Shown in pieces: positions 51,805-60,804 of a stretch of 64,000 nt of DNA (positions within the stretch are counted from its first letter, which is position 1; the number at the start of each line of letters is the position of its first letter). A program made the translations under genes and the position numbers. Origin of the DNA: an uncultured Lachnospiraceae bacterium (lineage in GTDB: Bacteria > Bacillota > Clostridia > Lachnospirales > Lachnospiraceae); contig CACYKH010000001.1 of assembly GCA_902774915.1 (NCBI GenBank), positions 1-64,000 of the forward strand, in the 5' to 3' direction. Below the pieces are notes generated by a model. It was not told the DNA's origin and did no database searches. It saw only the letters and a program-made list of their open reading frames with translations.

Positions 51805-52185
51805 ATGGATGAAAGATTCAGACAAAACCTATTATTTGATTTTTATGGTGAGCTTTTAAATAATCATCAAAAGGCTGTATTTTCAGCGGCGATATTTGAT
51901 GATATGAGTTATTCGGAGCTTGCTGAGGAGTTTGATTGTTCAAGACAGGCCGCATTTGACCTGGTTAGAAGAATCGACAAAAAGCTTGAGGATTATGAAT
52001 CAAAGCTTGGACTTCTTGAGAGATTCACAGCTGCAAGACAAAGAATGGATAGTTTGTCGCTCTCAGTAAATGAGATGCAGGAAATAGTAAAGTCCTCTGA
52101 TATGGATCAGAAGACAAGGAATAGTTTAAATAAGCATTTAACAGATATATCAAATACATCTGAGGAAATATTCGATAAGTTTTAA
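51805..52185 (+). CDS. ylxM: YlxM-type SRP-associated HTH protein
   Basis: The 126-residue UPF0122 protein opens DERFRQNLLFDFYGELLNNHQKAVFSAAIFDD, then MSYSELAEEFDCSRQAAFDLVRRIDKKLEDYE, a sigma-70 region-4-like HTH. It is always next to ffh in Firmicutes and in Streptococcus modulates the SRP GTPases. The acidic C-terminal helical part (~80-126) is typical. RBS AAAGGTG; ffh starts 33 nt on. Confidence 0.9.
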   Translation: MDERFRQNLLFDFYGELLNNHQKAVFSAAIFDDMSYSELAEEFDCSRQAAFDLVRRIDKKLEDYESKLGLLERFTAARQRMDSLSLSVNEMQEIVKSSDMDQKTRNSLNKHLTDISNTSEEIFDKF

Positions 52186-52217
52186 CCAGTATTATTTGAT
52201 AATTTAGGAGATAATAA

Positions 52218-53576
52218 ATGGCATTTGACAGCTTAAGCGACAAGATGCAAGGCGTCTTCAAGAAGCTGAAGAGTAAAGGACTCCTTACAGAAGATGATGT
52301 TAAGGAGGCCATGAAAGAAGTAAAACGTGCACTTCTTGAGGCAGATGTTAACTTCAAAGTCGTTAAGAATTTTGTAAATACTGTAACTGAAAAAGCTATC
52401 GGCGAGGACGTTATGAAGGGTCTTAACCCTGGTCAGATGGTCATCAAGATAGTTAAGGAAGAGCTCGTAACCCTTATGGGTGAAGAGATTGTTGAACTGA
52501 AGCTTCTTCCTAGCAACGAGCAGACAATCATTATGATGTGTGGTCTTCAGGGTGCTGGTAAAACAACAACTGTTGCAAAGCTCGCTGGTCAGTTCAAGAA
52601 TAAGGGTAAGAAACCACTTCTCGTTGCCTGTGATATTTACAGGCCGGCTGCTATTGAGCAGTTAAAGACAAACGGCGAGAAGGTTGGGGTAGAAGTATTT
52701 GAGATGGGCACTGATCATAAGCCTGTTGAGATAGTTCAGGAAGCCCTTAAATATGCTAAACAAAAGAATATCAATCTTGTTTTCATAGATACAGCTGGTC
52801 GTCTTCACGTAGATGAGGATATGATGAATGAGCTGAAGGATGTTAAATCTGAGATTGATGTTACTTATACACTTCTAACAGTCGACGCCATGACAGGTCA
52901 GGATGCAGTAAATGTTGCAAAGACCTTCAATGAAGAGATTGGCATTGACGGAGTTGTTCTCACAAAGCTTGATGGCGATACAAGAGGTGGTGCGGCACTT
53001 TCAATCAGGGCCGTTACAGGAAAGCCTATAATGTATGCCGGTATGGGCGAAAAGCTTACAGATCTTGAGCCTTTCTATCCAGATCGTATGGCAAGCCGTA
53101 TCCTTGGTATGGGTGATGTTGAAACCCTTATTGAAAAAGCGCAAAATGCTATCGATGAGGAACAGGCTAAAGAGATGTCGGATAAAATCCGTAAGGCCAC
53201 ATTTGACTTCAATGATTTCCTTGATCAGATGGAACAGGTTCAGAAGATGGGAAGTATGTCAGACCTGATTGGTATGATTCCTGGAATGAGCCAGAAACTT
53301 GGAAACATCGAGATTGATGATAATGCTTTAGCTAAGCCAAAGGCAATCATCCAGTCAATGACACCTCAGGAGCGTGAGAATCCAGACCTCATAAATGTAA
53401 GCCGTAAGAACCGTATTGCTAAGGGTTGTGGACTTGATATTGCAGAGGTTAACCGCTTTATGAAGCAGTTTGAGCAGTCACGTAAAATGATGAAGCAGAT
53501 GAGCAACATGATGGGCGGTAAGGGAAGTAAGAAGCGTCGTAGAGGCGGAATGAGATTCCCATTCGGTGGATTTTAA
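52218..53576 (+). CDS. ffh: Signal recognition particle protein Ffh
   Basis: The 452-residue SRP54 homologue has the N domain (residues ~1-90), the GTPase domain with G1 GLQGAGKTTTVAKLA, DTAGRLHVDE, TKLDGDTRGGAALS and a Met-rich M domain (MKQFEQSRKMMKQMSNMMGGKGSKKRRR). With 4.5S RNA it delivers nascent membrane proteins to FtsY. GGAG lies 8 nt before the ATG. It is followed by rpsP, the standard order. Confidence 0.98.
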   Translation: MAFDSLSDKMQGVFKKLKSKGLLTEDDVKEAMKEVKRALLEADVNFKVVKNFVNTVTEKAIGEDVMKGLNPGQMVIKIVKEELVTLMGEEIVELKLLPSNEQTIIMMCGLQGAGKTTTVAKLAGQFKNKGKKPLLVACDIYRPAAIEQLKTNGEKVGVEVFEMGTDHKPVEIVQEALKYAKQKNINLVFIDTAGRLHVDEDMMNELKDVKSEIDVTYTLLTVDAMTGQDAVNVAKTFNEEIGIDGVVLTKLDGDTRGGAALSIRAVTGKPIMYAGMGEKLTDLEPFYPDRMASRILGMGDVETLIEKAQNAIDEEQAKEMSDKIRKATFDFNDFLDQMEQVQKMGSMSDLIGMIPGMSQKLGNIEIDDNALAKPKAIIQSMTPQERENPDLINVSRKNRIAKGCGLDIAEVNRFMKQFEQSRKMMKQMSNMMGGKGSKKRRRGGMRFPFGGF

Positions 53577-53638
53577 TTAGTTAACAAATAGCCAAAGGCT
53601 ATAATTTATATTTTTTATTTCATGGAGGAATATTTAAA

Positions 53639-53884
53639 ATGGCAGTAAAAATCAGATTAAGAAGAATTGGTTACAAGAAGCATCCTATCTACAGAGTAGT
53701 TGTTGCAGATTCTAGAACAGCTAGAGATGGTAAGGTTATTGATGAGATCGGTTCATACGATCCAAACCAGAAGCCATCACTTTTCAAGGTTGATGAGGAG
53801 GCTGCTAAGAAGTGGCTTGCTAATGGTGCTCAGCCTACAGAGACAGTTGCAAAGCTTTTAAAGAATGCTGGAGTTGAGAAATAA
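53639..53884 (+). CDS. rpsP: Ribosomal protein S16
   Basis: The 81-residue protein begins [30 protein letters not shown], has [13 protein letters not shown] and matches S16 in full. GGAGG before the ATG and favoured codons fit a ribosomal gene. It is part of ffh-rpsP-khpA-rimM-trmD. Confidence 0.98.
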   Translation: MAVKIRLRRIGYKKHPIYRVVVADSRTARDGKVIDEIGSYDPNQKPSLFKVDEEAAKKWLANGAQPTETVAKLLKNAGVEK

Positions 53885-53905
53885 GTATAGCTGGAGGAAT
53901 TGCAA

Positions 53906-54133
53906 GTGAAAGATTTAGTAGAAATTATTGCAAAATCTCTTGTCGATAACCCTGATAAAGTTGTTGTAACTGAAACAACAGACGAAAATGCAATAAATAT
54001 CGAACTTACTGTAGCTCCTGAAGATATGGGTAAGGTTATTGGTAAAGGTGGCCGTATAGCAAAGTCTATTAGAACAGTTGTAAAGGCTGCCGCTTCAAAG
54101 GGCGACAAAAAGGTTATTGTAGATATTAGATAA
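53906..54133 (+). CDS. khpA: KH-domain RNA-binding protein KhpA
   Basis: The 75-residue protein is one KH domain with the GKGGRIAKSIRTVV loop (GxxG variant). Members (YlqC/KhpA) bind RNA together with KhpB and influence cell division and translation. The start is GTG at 53906, because GGAGG ends 8 nt before it; a TTG 6 nt upstream is too close. A GC hairpin (GCCGCGG/CCGCGGC, 54140-54158) follows; it lacks a T tract and is probably not a full terminator. Confidence 0.93.
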   Translation: MKDLVEIIAKSLVDNPDKVVVTETTDENAINIELTVAPEDMGKVIGKGGRIAKSIRTVVKAAASKGDKKVIVDIR

Positions 54134-54210
54134 GCCGAGGCCGCGGATATTCCGCGGCTTACTTATACTTTGAAGAAGATTAAAACGGGGAATTATAAAG
54201 AGGAGTTTTA

Positions 54211-54714
54211 ATGGAAGATTATTTCAGAATTGGTAAATTTACTTCACCACATGGCGTAAAGGGTGAGATAGCTCTTTATCCAACAACAGACGATCTGGAC
54301 AGATTTGAAGACCTTGATGAATGCTATATCCTTCAGAAAGGCAAATATAATCTTGTCCATGTAACAGGCTGTAAATATAAGAAAAATATGCCTGTTCTTA
54401 AGTTTGAGGAGTTTAATAACATTGATGAAGTTGAGCCTCTTCGTGGTGCCGAGCTCTATGTAGACAGAGAACATGCCATCCCACTTGAAGATGGAGAATA
54501 TTATCTTGCAGATACTATTGGATTTAAGGTAGTATCTAATGGAGAGGTTATTGGTGAAGTTGTTGACTACACTGAAAATGAGGCTGACCAGACTATCTTT
54601 ATAGTTAAATGTAATGATGGTTCTGAGAAATATATTCTGGATATCCCAGAATTCGTTGAGGAAGTAGATCTTGACGAAGGAACTATCACTATAAACCTTA
54701 TTAAAGGTATGTAA
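54211..54714 (+). CDS. rimM: Ribosome maturation factor RimM
   Basis: The 167-residue protein starts DYFRIGKFTSPHGVKGEIALYPTTDD, the RimM N-terminal barrel, then a PRC-like C-terminal domain (LADTIGFKVVSNGEVIGEVVDYTENEADQTIFIVK) ending ILDIPEFVEEVDLDEGTITINLIKGM. It acts in 30S head maturation around S19. GAGGAG before the ATG; trmD follows after 26 nt. Confidence 0.97.
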   Translation: MEDYFRIGKFTSPHGVKGEIALYPTTDDLDRFEDLDECYILQKGKYNLVHVTGCKYKKNMPVLKFEEFNNIDEVEPLRGAELYVDREHAIPLEDGEYYLADTIGFKVVSNGEVIGEVVDYTENEADQTIFIVKCNDGSEKYILDIPEFVEEVDLDEGTITINLIKGM

Positions 54715-54740
54715 ATAAGCTGCTGAACGAGGAATGTAGG

Positions 54741-55442
54741 ATGAATTATCATGTTATGACGTTATTCCCAGAATTAATAGAATCTGCTATGAATCATAGC
54801 ATTATGGGAAGAGCGCTAAATAACGGCATTATCACTCTGGATACAGTTAATTTCAGAGAATTTGCCCAGAATAAAACTAAACATGTTGATGATTACATTT
54901 ACGGCGGTGGCTCAGGAATGCTTATTCAGGCTGAGCCTGTTTGGCTGTGTTATCAGGATCTGATAAAGAAGATAGGTCATAAACCTAGAGTTCTTTATAT
55001 GTCACCTCGTGGTAAGACATTTGATCAGGCAATGGCAAATGAACTGGCAAAAGAGGAAGATATCATCTTCCTTTGTGGACATTATGAAGGTATTGATGAG
55101 CGAGCAATCGAACTGATAGATCCTGAATATGTTTCAATTGGAGATTTTGTTCTGACTGGCGGAGAACTCCCATCAGTACTTATGATGGATGCAATCACCA
55201 GACAGATAAGCGGTGTGCTTGGAAGCGATGACAGCGCACTGGATGAGTCCTTTTATAATGGACTACTTGAATATCCTCAGTATACAAGACCTCCTGTTTA
55301 TGAGGGACTTGAAGTACCTGAGGTGCTTATGTCCGGTAATCATAAGCTGATTGCTGAGTGGCGTAAGGAGAAGGCATTGGAAATAACTAAAAAGAATCGA
55401 CCTGATATGTATGAGAAGTATACTAATGAGGGTAAAGGGTGA
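54741..55442 (+). CDS. trmD: tRNA m1G37 methyltransferase TrmD
   Basis: The 233-residue SPOUT enzyme has NYHVMTLFPELIESAMNHSIMGRAL, the knot region YMSPRGKTFDQAMANELA, FLCGHYEGIDERA and SIGDFVLTGGELPSVLMMDAI. It methylates G37 to keep the reading frame. rplS, normally next in this operon, is not present; the gene is followed by a new promoter and a lipoprotein. Confidence 0.98.
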   Translation: MNYHVMTLFPELIESAMNHSIMGRALNNGIITLDTVNFREFAQNKTKHVDDYIYGGGSGMLIQAEPVWLCYQDLIKKIGHKPRVLYMSPRGKTFDQAMANELAKEEDIIFLCGHYEGIDERAIELIDPEYVSIGDFVLTGGELPSVLMMDAITRQISGVLGSDDSALDESFYNGLLEYPQYTRPPVYEGLEVPEVLMSGNHKLIAEWRKEKALEITKKNRPDMYEKYTNEGKG

Positions 55443-55465
55443 AAAAGGAATTGAATCCTGGATTT

Positions 55466-55494
55466 TTGACAGTGATATTCTATTGTGGTATAAT
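55466..55494 (+). promoter_or_regulatory. Strong sigma-A promoter of lipoprotein gene
   Basis: TTGACA, 17 nt, TATAAT: both boxes perfect at ideal spacing. Expression of the lipoprotein should be high. Confidence 0.88.
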
Positions 55495-55544
55495 ATCGAC
55501 CGTTGATGAGAAAAATTATGATAAATATAAGGAGAACTATTATT

Positions 55545-56147
55545 ATGAAGAAGAGAATACTAGCTGTATTACTTTCTGCAGCAATGGTTTTCAGCGTTGT
55601 TGGATGTGGTAAGAAGAAAGATGACGATTCTGCAGCTGATCCAGAGGCAACAGTTCAGGAGGAGATTGTTAAGTTTGTAAACGAGGATCTTCCTTCAATC
55701 AATGCAGATAGAGATAGCGCAGTTTCAGTTTATAATGCATATTTCGAGGATGGTGCTGACCAGGATTCAGAAGCTTGGAAGACAAAGCTTGAGAATGAGG
55801 CACTTGCATCATACGATACATACCTTGAGAACCTTAATGGTTTTGAGTATACAAATGCTGAGGTTTCTAATCTTAGAGATCTTTATGCTAAGTCAGCTCA
55901 GAGTCAGAGAGATGCTATTCAGTATGTTGTAGATGCTATCACAGATCTTGATAGTACAAAGCTTGATGATGCTTCTCAGTCAATCAAGGATTCAAAGACA
56001 TATCTTCAGATGTATGAAGATGAGCTTGAAAGACTTTGCGATGAGTATGGAATTACAATTAACGGTGAGTTCCAGTCACCAAGTCTTGTAGATGCTTCAG
56101 TTACAGACGCATCTGCATCAGATGCATCAGCTACAGACGCTGAGTAA
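55545..56147 (+). CDS. Lipoprotein of unknown function
   Basis: The 200-residue protein has a lipoprotein signal (KKRILAVLLSAAMVFSVVGC, lipidated Cys21) and a charged linker, KKKDDDSAADPEA. A helical domain follows (~35-175), probably a bundle (INADRDSAVSVYNAYFED...; SAQSQRDAIQYVVDAITDLD). It ends in a short repeat tail (DASVTDASASDASATDAE). AAGGAG stands before the ATG at 55545. No family is recognised. Neighbouring two-component genes have a separate start after a terminator. Confidence 0.8.
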   Translation: MKKRILAVLLSAAMVFSVVGCGKKKDDDSAADPEATVQEEIVKFVNEDLPSINADRDSAVSVYNAYFEDGADQDSEAWKTKLENEALASYDTYLENLNGFEYTNAEVSNLRDLYAKSAQSQRDAIQYVVDAITDLDSTKLDDASQSIKDSKTYLQMYEDELERLCDEYGITINGEFQSPSLVDASVTDASASDASATDAE

Positions 56148-56160
56148 AATAAGATATTAG

Positions 56161-56192
56161 GCAGGTGGTTTTATAGCCACCTGCTTTTTTTT
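56161..56192 (+). terminator. Intrinsic terminator after lipoprotein gene
   Basis: GCAGGTGG pairs with CCACCTGC over 8 nt, then eight T residues. Confidence 0.92.
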
Positions 56193-56231
56193 ATGCTATA
56201 ATTATTGCAGTTTTGGTTGGAGGTGTTACTT

Positions 56232-56912
56232 ATGAGTGATGTCAAAATAATGATAGTTGATGACGAGCCTAGACTTAGAAAACTCGTTAAGGATTTCCTG
56301 ATTAAGAATGGCTATATTGTTGTTGAAGCAGCTGATGGGGAAGAGGCTTACAACATCTTTACATCTACGAATGATATAGCACTTATTATCATGGATGTCA
56401 TGATGCCTAAAATGGACGGTTACGAGACCTCTAAGGCTATCAGAGAACTTTCAGATGTACCAATTATAATGCTTACAGCTAAGTCTACTGAACGTGATGA
56501 GCTTAAAGGCTTTGAGATAGGTATTGACGAGTATATAACAAAGCCATTCAGCCCACAGATTCTTGTAGCAAGAGTTAGTGCAGTACTTCGTAGATCCAAG
56601 AGTGATAGTGGTCAGGATACTATTGAGGCAGGCGGCATAGTTATTGATAAAGTTGCTCATCAGGTCACAATCGATGGAGAGGTTATAGACCTTTCATTTA
56701 AAGAATTTGAACTTCTTGAGTACTTCCTGAATAATCAGGGACGTGCTCTTACAAGAGATAACATATTAAACAGAGTTTGGAATTATGATTATTTTGGCGA
56801 TGCCAGAACAATCGATACTCATGTTAAGAAGCTCCGTGCAAAGATGGGAGATAAGGGCTCATATATTAAGACTATCAGAGCCGTTGGATATAAGTTTGAA
56901 GTTAGTGACTAA
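56232..56912 (+). CDS. OmpR/PhoB-family response regulator
   Basis: The 226-residue regulator has a receiver (KIMIVDDEPRLRKLV; phospho-acceptor Asp55 in IIMDVMMPKMDGYE; Lys in YITKPFSP) and a winged-helix output domain (HQVTIDGEVIDLSFKEFELLEYFLNNQGRALTRDNILNRVWNYDYFGDARTIDTHVKKLRAKM). It is activated by the kinase encoded 16 nt downstream. GGAGGTG precedes the ATG at 56232. Its target genes are not evident from the window. Confidence 0.95.
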   Translation: MSDVKIMIVDDEPRLRKLVKDFLIKNGYIVVEAADGEEAYNIFTSTNDIALIIMDVMMPKMDGYETSKAIRELSDVPIIMLTAKSTERDELKGFEIGIDEYITKPFSPQILVARVSAVLRRSKSDSGQDTIEAGGIVIDKVAHQVTIDGEVIDLSFKEFELLEYFLNNQGRALTRDNILNRVWNYDYFGDARTIDTHVKKLRAKMGDKGSYIKTIRAVGYKFEVSD

Positions 56913-56928
56913 GTTTCGAGGATGATCA

Positions 56929-58437
56929 ATGGATACAAAGTTTAGGCATTCAATACGATTTAAAATTGCAATAATCGTATTCGTTACAACTTTAATTACC
57001 ATATTCATTTCCTGGTATCTGAGTAATCATTTCATTGAGCAGTTCTATGTAACGCATACTAAAAATATGCTTGTTCAGACCTTTAATTCCTGCAATGAAT
57101 TCTTTGAGGACAAGGAAAATACCGAACTTCTGAAAGATGGCGATATAGATGGACTCTATGGTAATGTAGATAATCCACTGAGTTGTTCGATTTTTATTCT
57201 GGATAAAAAGAATTATAAGGTGGCATCTACCATCAAAATGACTGAGGATACAGAGACTGAGATTCAGGAATTAGTTAAATCCTATGATATCAATAAGTTT
57301 ATTTATGGTGCCAAGCCTTATGTTGTCGTTCGTAATTCCGTTGTGAATAATGGCGATACGGGCGTTGTAGAAGGCAGTTATTATGACTTGATCGGTCTTT
57401 TGGATAATCAGTATTTTATAGTTCTTAGAACATCTGTGGATAGTGTTACGGATAGTATGCAATTTGCGGCAAGGCTGTTTACAAGCGTTTCCTTTGCACT
57501 TCTTGTATTTGAAATACTTGTAGTACTTATCATTACAAATATGTTCTCCAGACCTATTATCGAGATGTCACGAATTGCTCGCAAGATGACAAATATGGAT
57601 TTCAGCGCGAAGATAGATGTAAAATCCGACGATGAGATTGGCGAGCTGGGCGAAAGTATGAACCTCATGTCAGCCAGTCTTGAGAAGTCCATTACACAGC
57701 TTAAATCCGCCAATCTGGAGCTTTCAAATGATATCCGTAAGAAAGAGCATATAGAGGAAATGCGATCTGAGTTCCTTTCTCATGTCAGCCATGAGCTTAA
57801 GACTCCACTTGCTCTTATTCAGGGATATGCAGAAGGTCTAAAGAGCGGGGTTGTTACAGACCCTGAGGATGTGAATTATTATTGCGACGTTATTTCAGAC
57901 GAAGCAAGTAAGATGAATGCTATGGTTATGCGTCTTATAGACCTGAACCAGTTAGAATCTGGTGATGATATTAGTATTGAGCGCTTTGATGTTGCAAAGT
58001 TAATAAAGGATGTCATCAAGAATTCATCTATCTTACTTAAGGATAATGAGGCGAATATCATTTTCGATGATGATAAAGAGCATTATGTTTGGGCGGATTC
58101 TTTCCAGGTTGAAGAGGTAATAACCAACTATCTGACAAATGCAATCCACTATGTTAAAGAGGATGGTAAGATTAAGGTCTGGATAGATGAAAAGGGAGAT
58201 GTACTCCGAATTAACGTTTATAACGACGGAGATAACATTTCCGAAGAAGACCTAAAGAAAGTCTTTATTAAGTTCTATAAGACTGATGAAGCACGTACAA
58301 GAAGCTATGGTGGTTCAGGTATTGGACTTTCAATCGTTGCAGCGATAATGAAAGCTCACAACAAGGATTATGGAGTTTACAATACCGATAACGGAGTTGT
58401 ATTCTACTTTGAACTTGATACAAACAATAGTATATAG
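56929..58437 (+). CDS. Sensor histidine kinase
   Basis: The 502-residue kinase has a TM helix (~9-30), an extracytoplasmic sensor domain (~31-180, no known fold assigned) and a second TM (~182-205). A HAMP domain (RPIIEMSRIARKMTNMDFSAKIDVKSDDEIGELGESMN), HisKA (SHVSHELKTPLALIQGY, His288) and HATPase (RSYGGSGIGLSIVAAIM) follow. It pairs with the preceding regulator. The signal is unknown. Confidence 0.95.
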   Translation: MDTKFRHSIRFKIAIIVFVTTLITIFISWYLSNHFIEQFYVTHTKNMLVQTFNSCNEFFEDKENTELLKDGDIDGLYGNVDNPLSCSIFILDKKNYKVASTIKMTEDTETEIQELVKSYDINKFIYGAKPYVVVRNSVVNNGDTGVVEGSYYDLIGLLDNQYFIVLRTSVDSVTDSMQFAARLFTSVSFALLVFEILVVLIITNMFSRPIIEMSRIARKMTNMDFSAKIDVKSDDEIGELGESMNLMSASLEKSITQLKSANLELSNDIRKKEHIEEMRSEFLSHVSHELKTPLALIQGYAEGLKSGVVTDPEDVNYYCDVISDEASKMNAMVMRLIDLNQLESGDDISIERFDVAKLIKDVIKNSSILLKDNEANIIFDDDKEHYVWADSFQVEEVITNYLTNAIHYVKEDGKIKVWIDEKGDVLRINVYNDGDNISEEDLKKVFIKFYKTDEARTRSYGGSGIGLSIVAAIMKAHNKDYGVYNTDNGVVFYFELDTNNSI

Positions 58438-58441
58438 TTTT

Positions 58442-58470
58442 TTGACACATATTTATTGTTGTGATAAACT
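58442..58470 (+). promoter_or_regulatory. Promoter of DUF6465-type gene
   Basis: TTGACA, 17 nt, TAAACT, starting 4 nt after the kinase stop. Confidence 0.65.
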
Positions 58471-58518
58471 TTAAATGTATATATTAATAGCAAACATTTA
58501 AGTAAGGAGGGGTGTTCC

Positions 58519-58737
58519 GTGAAGGCAAATGTTTATGTTGAGTTTTTTGGTGAACAGGTAGATCAGGCTGAACTTATAGCTGAGGCTAAGAAGATTTGGA
58601 AAGGTCTTGGAAAGAAAGCTGCAGATCTTAAGAAGATTGAGCTTTATATCAAGCCTGAAGATGACAGAGTTTACTATGTATTTAATGGTAAGACTACCGG
58701 TTCATTCCCTATAATCAACACACAGAACGATTTTTAA
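58519..58737 (+). CDS. Small DUF6465-type protein
   Basis: The 72-residue protein (MKANVYVEFFGEQVDQAELIAEAKKIWKGLGK...) resembles the DUF6465 family of small Clostridial proteins. It has a beta strand, a helix, a helix, then KKIELYIKPEDDRVYYVFNGKTTGSFPI. The GTG start with a very strong AGGAGGGG is chosen. Single-gene unit with own promoter and terminator. Function is unknown. Confidence 0.75.
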   Translation: MKANVYVEFFGEQVDQAELIAEAKKIWKGLGKKAADLKKIELYIKPEDDRVYYVFNGKTTGSFPIINTQNDF

Positions 58738-58757
58738 GAGATTGTATTATTAAATAG

Positions 58758-58793
58758 ACAGCTTTCATCATTTGATGAGAGCTGTTTATTTTT
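58758..58793 (+). terminator. Intrinsic terminator after small protein
   Basis: ACAGCTTTCATCA pairs with TGATGAGAGCTGT (one mismatch) over a 2-nt minimal loop, followed by a T-rich tail. Confidence 0.82.
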
Positions 58794-58817
58794 ATGTGCT
58801 TATTATAATGGTTTAAT

Positions 58818-58877
58818 TTGTATATTTATTTAAATGTGGTATAATTGGCAAGTATTTTACTTAGTGCTTAAAGCACT
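58818..58877 (+). promoter_or_regulatory. Promoter and palindrome ahead of hisH
   Basis: TTGTAT, 16 nt, TATAAT (58818-58845) followed by AGTGCTT-A-AAGCACT (58863-58877), a perfect 7-bp inverted repeat at about +11 to +25. It could be an operator or a small leader hairpin. No His-codon leader peptide or T-box is seen. Confidence 0.5.
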
Positions 58878-58906
58878 TAATTTCATGATTTACAATGAGG
58901 AAAACT

Positions 58907-59524
58907 ATGATTGCAATTATCGATTATGATGCCGGAAATATAAAAAGCGTTGAGAAAGCTCTGCAGTTTCTGGGACAGGAGGCTGTTATCACAAGTGATA
59001 GAGAGACTATCATGAATGCTGATAAAGCAATTCTTCCCGGGGTTGGTGCATTTGGCGACGCAATGAATAAGATAAGAGAAAGAGGTCTTGAAGAGGTTAT
59101 TCATGACTTCGTTGATACAGGAAAACCATTTCTTGGTATTTGTCTTGGTCTTCAGCTTATCTTTGAAAAGAGTGAAGAAAGCCCTGAAGCAACAGGACTT
59201 GGACTTTTAAAAGGAACAATAACCAAGATTCCTACAGAGGTGAACGGTGTTAACCAGAAAGTACCTCAGATAGGATGGAACAATATCGTTGTAAACCCTG
59301 ACAGTAAGCTGCTTGCAGGATTGGGCGATAATCCATATGTTTACTTTGTTCATTCCTATTATTTGAAGGCTGAGAACTCAGATGAAGTTGCCGCAACCAC
59401 CGAGTATGGTGTAAAAATCGACTGCGCCGTAGAAAAAGGAAACGTCATGGCTACTCAGTTCCACCCAGAGAAGAGCTCCGAAGTCGGCCTGAAAATATTA
59501 ACCAACTTTATTAACCTAAAATAA
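58907..59524 (+). CDS. hisH: Imidazole glycerol phosphate synthase glutaminase HisH
   Basis: The 205-residue glutamine amidotransferase begins [18 protein letters not shown], has [12 protein letters not shown], the nucleophile Cys79 in [10 protein letters not shown] and the His/Glu pair in [11 protein letters not shown]. It provides ammonia to HisF in histidine and purine-intermediate (AICAR) formation. ATG 58907 fits GAGG spacing better than the ATG 12 nt upstream. hisF follows after 10 nt. Confidence 0.96.
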   Translation: MIAIIDYDAGNIKSVEKALQFLGQEAVITSDRETIMNADKAILPGVGAFGDAMNKIRERGLEEVIHDFVDTGKPFLGICLGLQLIFEKSEESPEATGLGLLKGTITKIPTEVNGVNQKVPQIGWNNIVVNPDSKLLAGLGDNPYVYFVHSYYLKAENSDEVAATTEYGVKIDCAVEKGNVMATQFHPEKSSEVGLKILTNFINLK

Positions 59525-59534
59525 GGAAAAAAAT

Positions 59535-60362
59535 ATGCATACTAAGAGAATAATTCCATGTCTGGATGTAAAGGACGGACGTGTTGTTAAAGGAATAAAT
59601 TTTGTTGATCTGGTAGATGCCGGGGATCCAGTTGAGTGTGGTAAGGCTTATGATAAAGCCGGAGCTGATGAGCTGGTTTTTCTTGATATTACTGCATCTT
59701 CGGATAAGAGAGCTATTGTAACTGATATGGTTAGAAGAGTAGCAGAAACAGTGTTTATACCATTTACAGTAGGTGGTGGTATCAGGACTATCGAGGATTT
59801 TAGAGCGATTCTTCGAGAGGGTGCTGATAAAATATCAGTTAATTCAGCTGCGATTGATAATCCAACTCTTATTAGTGAAGCGGCTGACAAGTTTGGTAGT
59901 CAGTGTGTTGTTCTTGCCATTGATGCCAGAAGACGAAGAGTAGGAAAGGCTGCTAATCCAAATCTTTCATATTCTGAAAGCATTAAAATCAATGATGAAT
60001 GGACTCCAAGTGACGGCTGGACAGTTTACAAGAACGGTGGCCGTGTTGATATGGGGATTGACGCAGTAGAATGGGCCATAAAAGCTGTGGAAATGGGTGC
60101 TGGCGAAATACTTCTTACAAGTATGGATGCTGATGGAACAAAAGCTGGATATGATATCGAGCTTACTAAAACTATCGCAGATGCCGTGAATGTCCCTGTT
60201 ATAGCTTCTGGTGGTGCCGGAACTATGGAGCATTTTAAAGATGCCCTCACAATCGGAGGGGCTGATGCAGCGCTTGCCGCAAGTCTTTTCCACTTCAAAG
60301 AAATGGAAATTATGGATCTTAAGAAGTATCTTTCTTCAGAAGGAATTCCTACAAGAATCTAA
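59535..60362 (+). CDS. hisF: Imidazole glycerol phosphate synthase cyclase HisF
   Basis: The 275-residue TIM barrel has [20 protein letters not shown] (catalytic Asp11 equivalent), [39 protein letters not shown] and [13 protein letters not shown]. It exceeds the usual ~252 by about 20 residues inserted after AIDARR ([20 protein letters not shown]). Together with HisH it forms IGP and AICAR. No other his genes are nearby. The stop is 4 nt from the end of the convergent GNAT gene. Confidence 0.96.
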   Translation: MHTKRIIPCLDVKDGRVVKGINFVDLVDAGDPVECGKAYDKAGADELVFLDITASSDKRAIVTDMVRRVAETVFIPFTVGGGIRTIEDFRAILREGADKISVNSAAIDNPTLISEAADKFGSQCVVLAIDARRRRVGKAANPNLSYSESIKINDEWTPSDGWTVYKNGGRVDMGIDAVEWAIKAVEMGAGEILLTSMDADGTKAGYDIELTKTIADAVNVPVIASGGAGTMEHFKDALTIGGADAALAASLFHFKEMEIMDLKKYLSSEGIPTRI

Positions 60363-60366
60363 ATAT

Positions 60367-60801
60367 TTATTTCTGAATGTAAAGGATCATTCCTGGGCCA
60401 AGATTATCTGTTGGCCTAGGAATGAATCCATTTTTTTTATAAAAACCTTCGCGGCCTTTGGCACACATAAGGCAAAGCATCATGCGTTCTCCGTTTGTTG
60501 TTAGAGAAGAAACATAGTTTTTTAAATGCATCATAAGAGCAGAGCCCACTCCGAGTCCATGATATTCTGGAAGAACTATAAGATCCTGGATGTAGCAGAC
60601 TACAGCGCCGTCTCCGACAATTCTTCCCATTCCTATAAGCTTTCCGTCATCATTATATGCGGAAATACAATACATACAGTTTTCTATAGCAAGCTCAGCT
60701 TGTCTCTCTGAAAGTTCTATCCAACCTACTGATTTCCTAAGTTTTAAATATTCAGCAACTGATAGTCTGTCTTCAGAAAATTTAATCATAATATGCTCCA
60801 A
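60367..60801 (-). CDS. GNAT-family N-acetyltransferase
   Basis: The 144-residue protein has the GNAT core: SAYNDDGKLIGMGRIVGDGAVVCYIQDLIVLPEYHGLGVGSALMMHL (acetyl-CoA loop Q/RxxGxG as YHGLGVGSA) and the late strand GFYKKNGFIPRP. The acceptor is unknown. It is 3 nt downstream of the activase-like gene on the same strand, thus co-transcribed. The final codons run into the hisF end. Confidence 0.85.
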   Translation of the reverse strand: MEHIMIKFSEDRLSVAEYLKLRKSVGWIELSERQAELAIENCMYCISAYNDDGKLIGMGRIVGDGAVVCYIQDLIVLPEYHGLGVGSALMMHLKNYVSSLTTNGERMMLCLMCAKGREGFYKKNGFIPRPTDNLGPGMILYIQK

Positions 60802-60804
60802 TAA

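Noticed and set aside
54140-54158. Terminator between khpA and rimM
   Set aside because: The GC stem is good but no T run follows and rimM belongs to the same conserved operon; at most a pause or partial stop.
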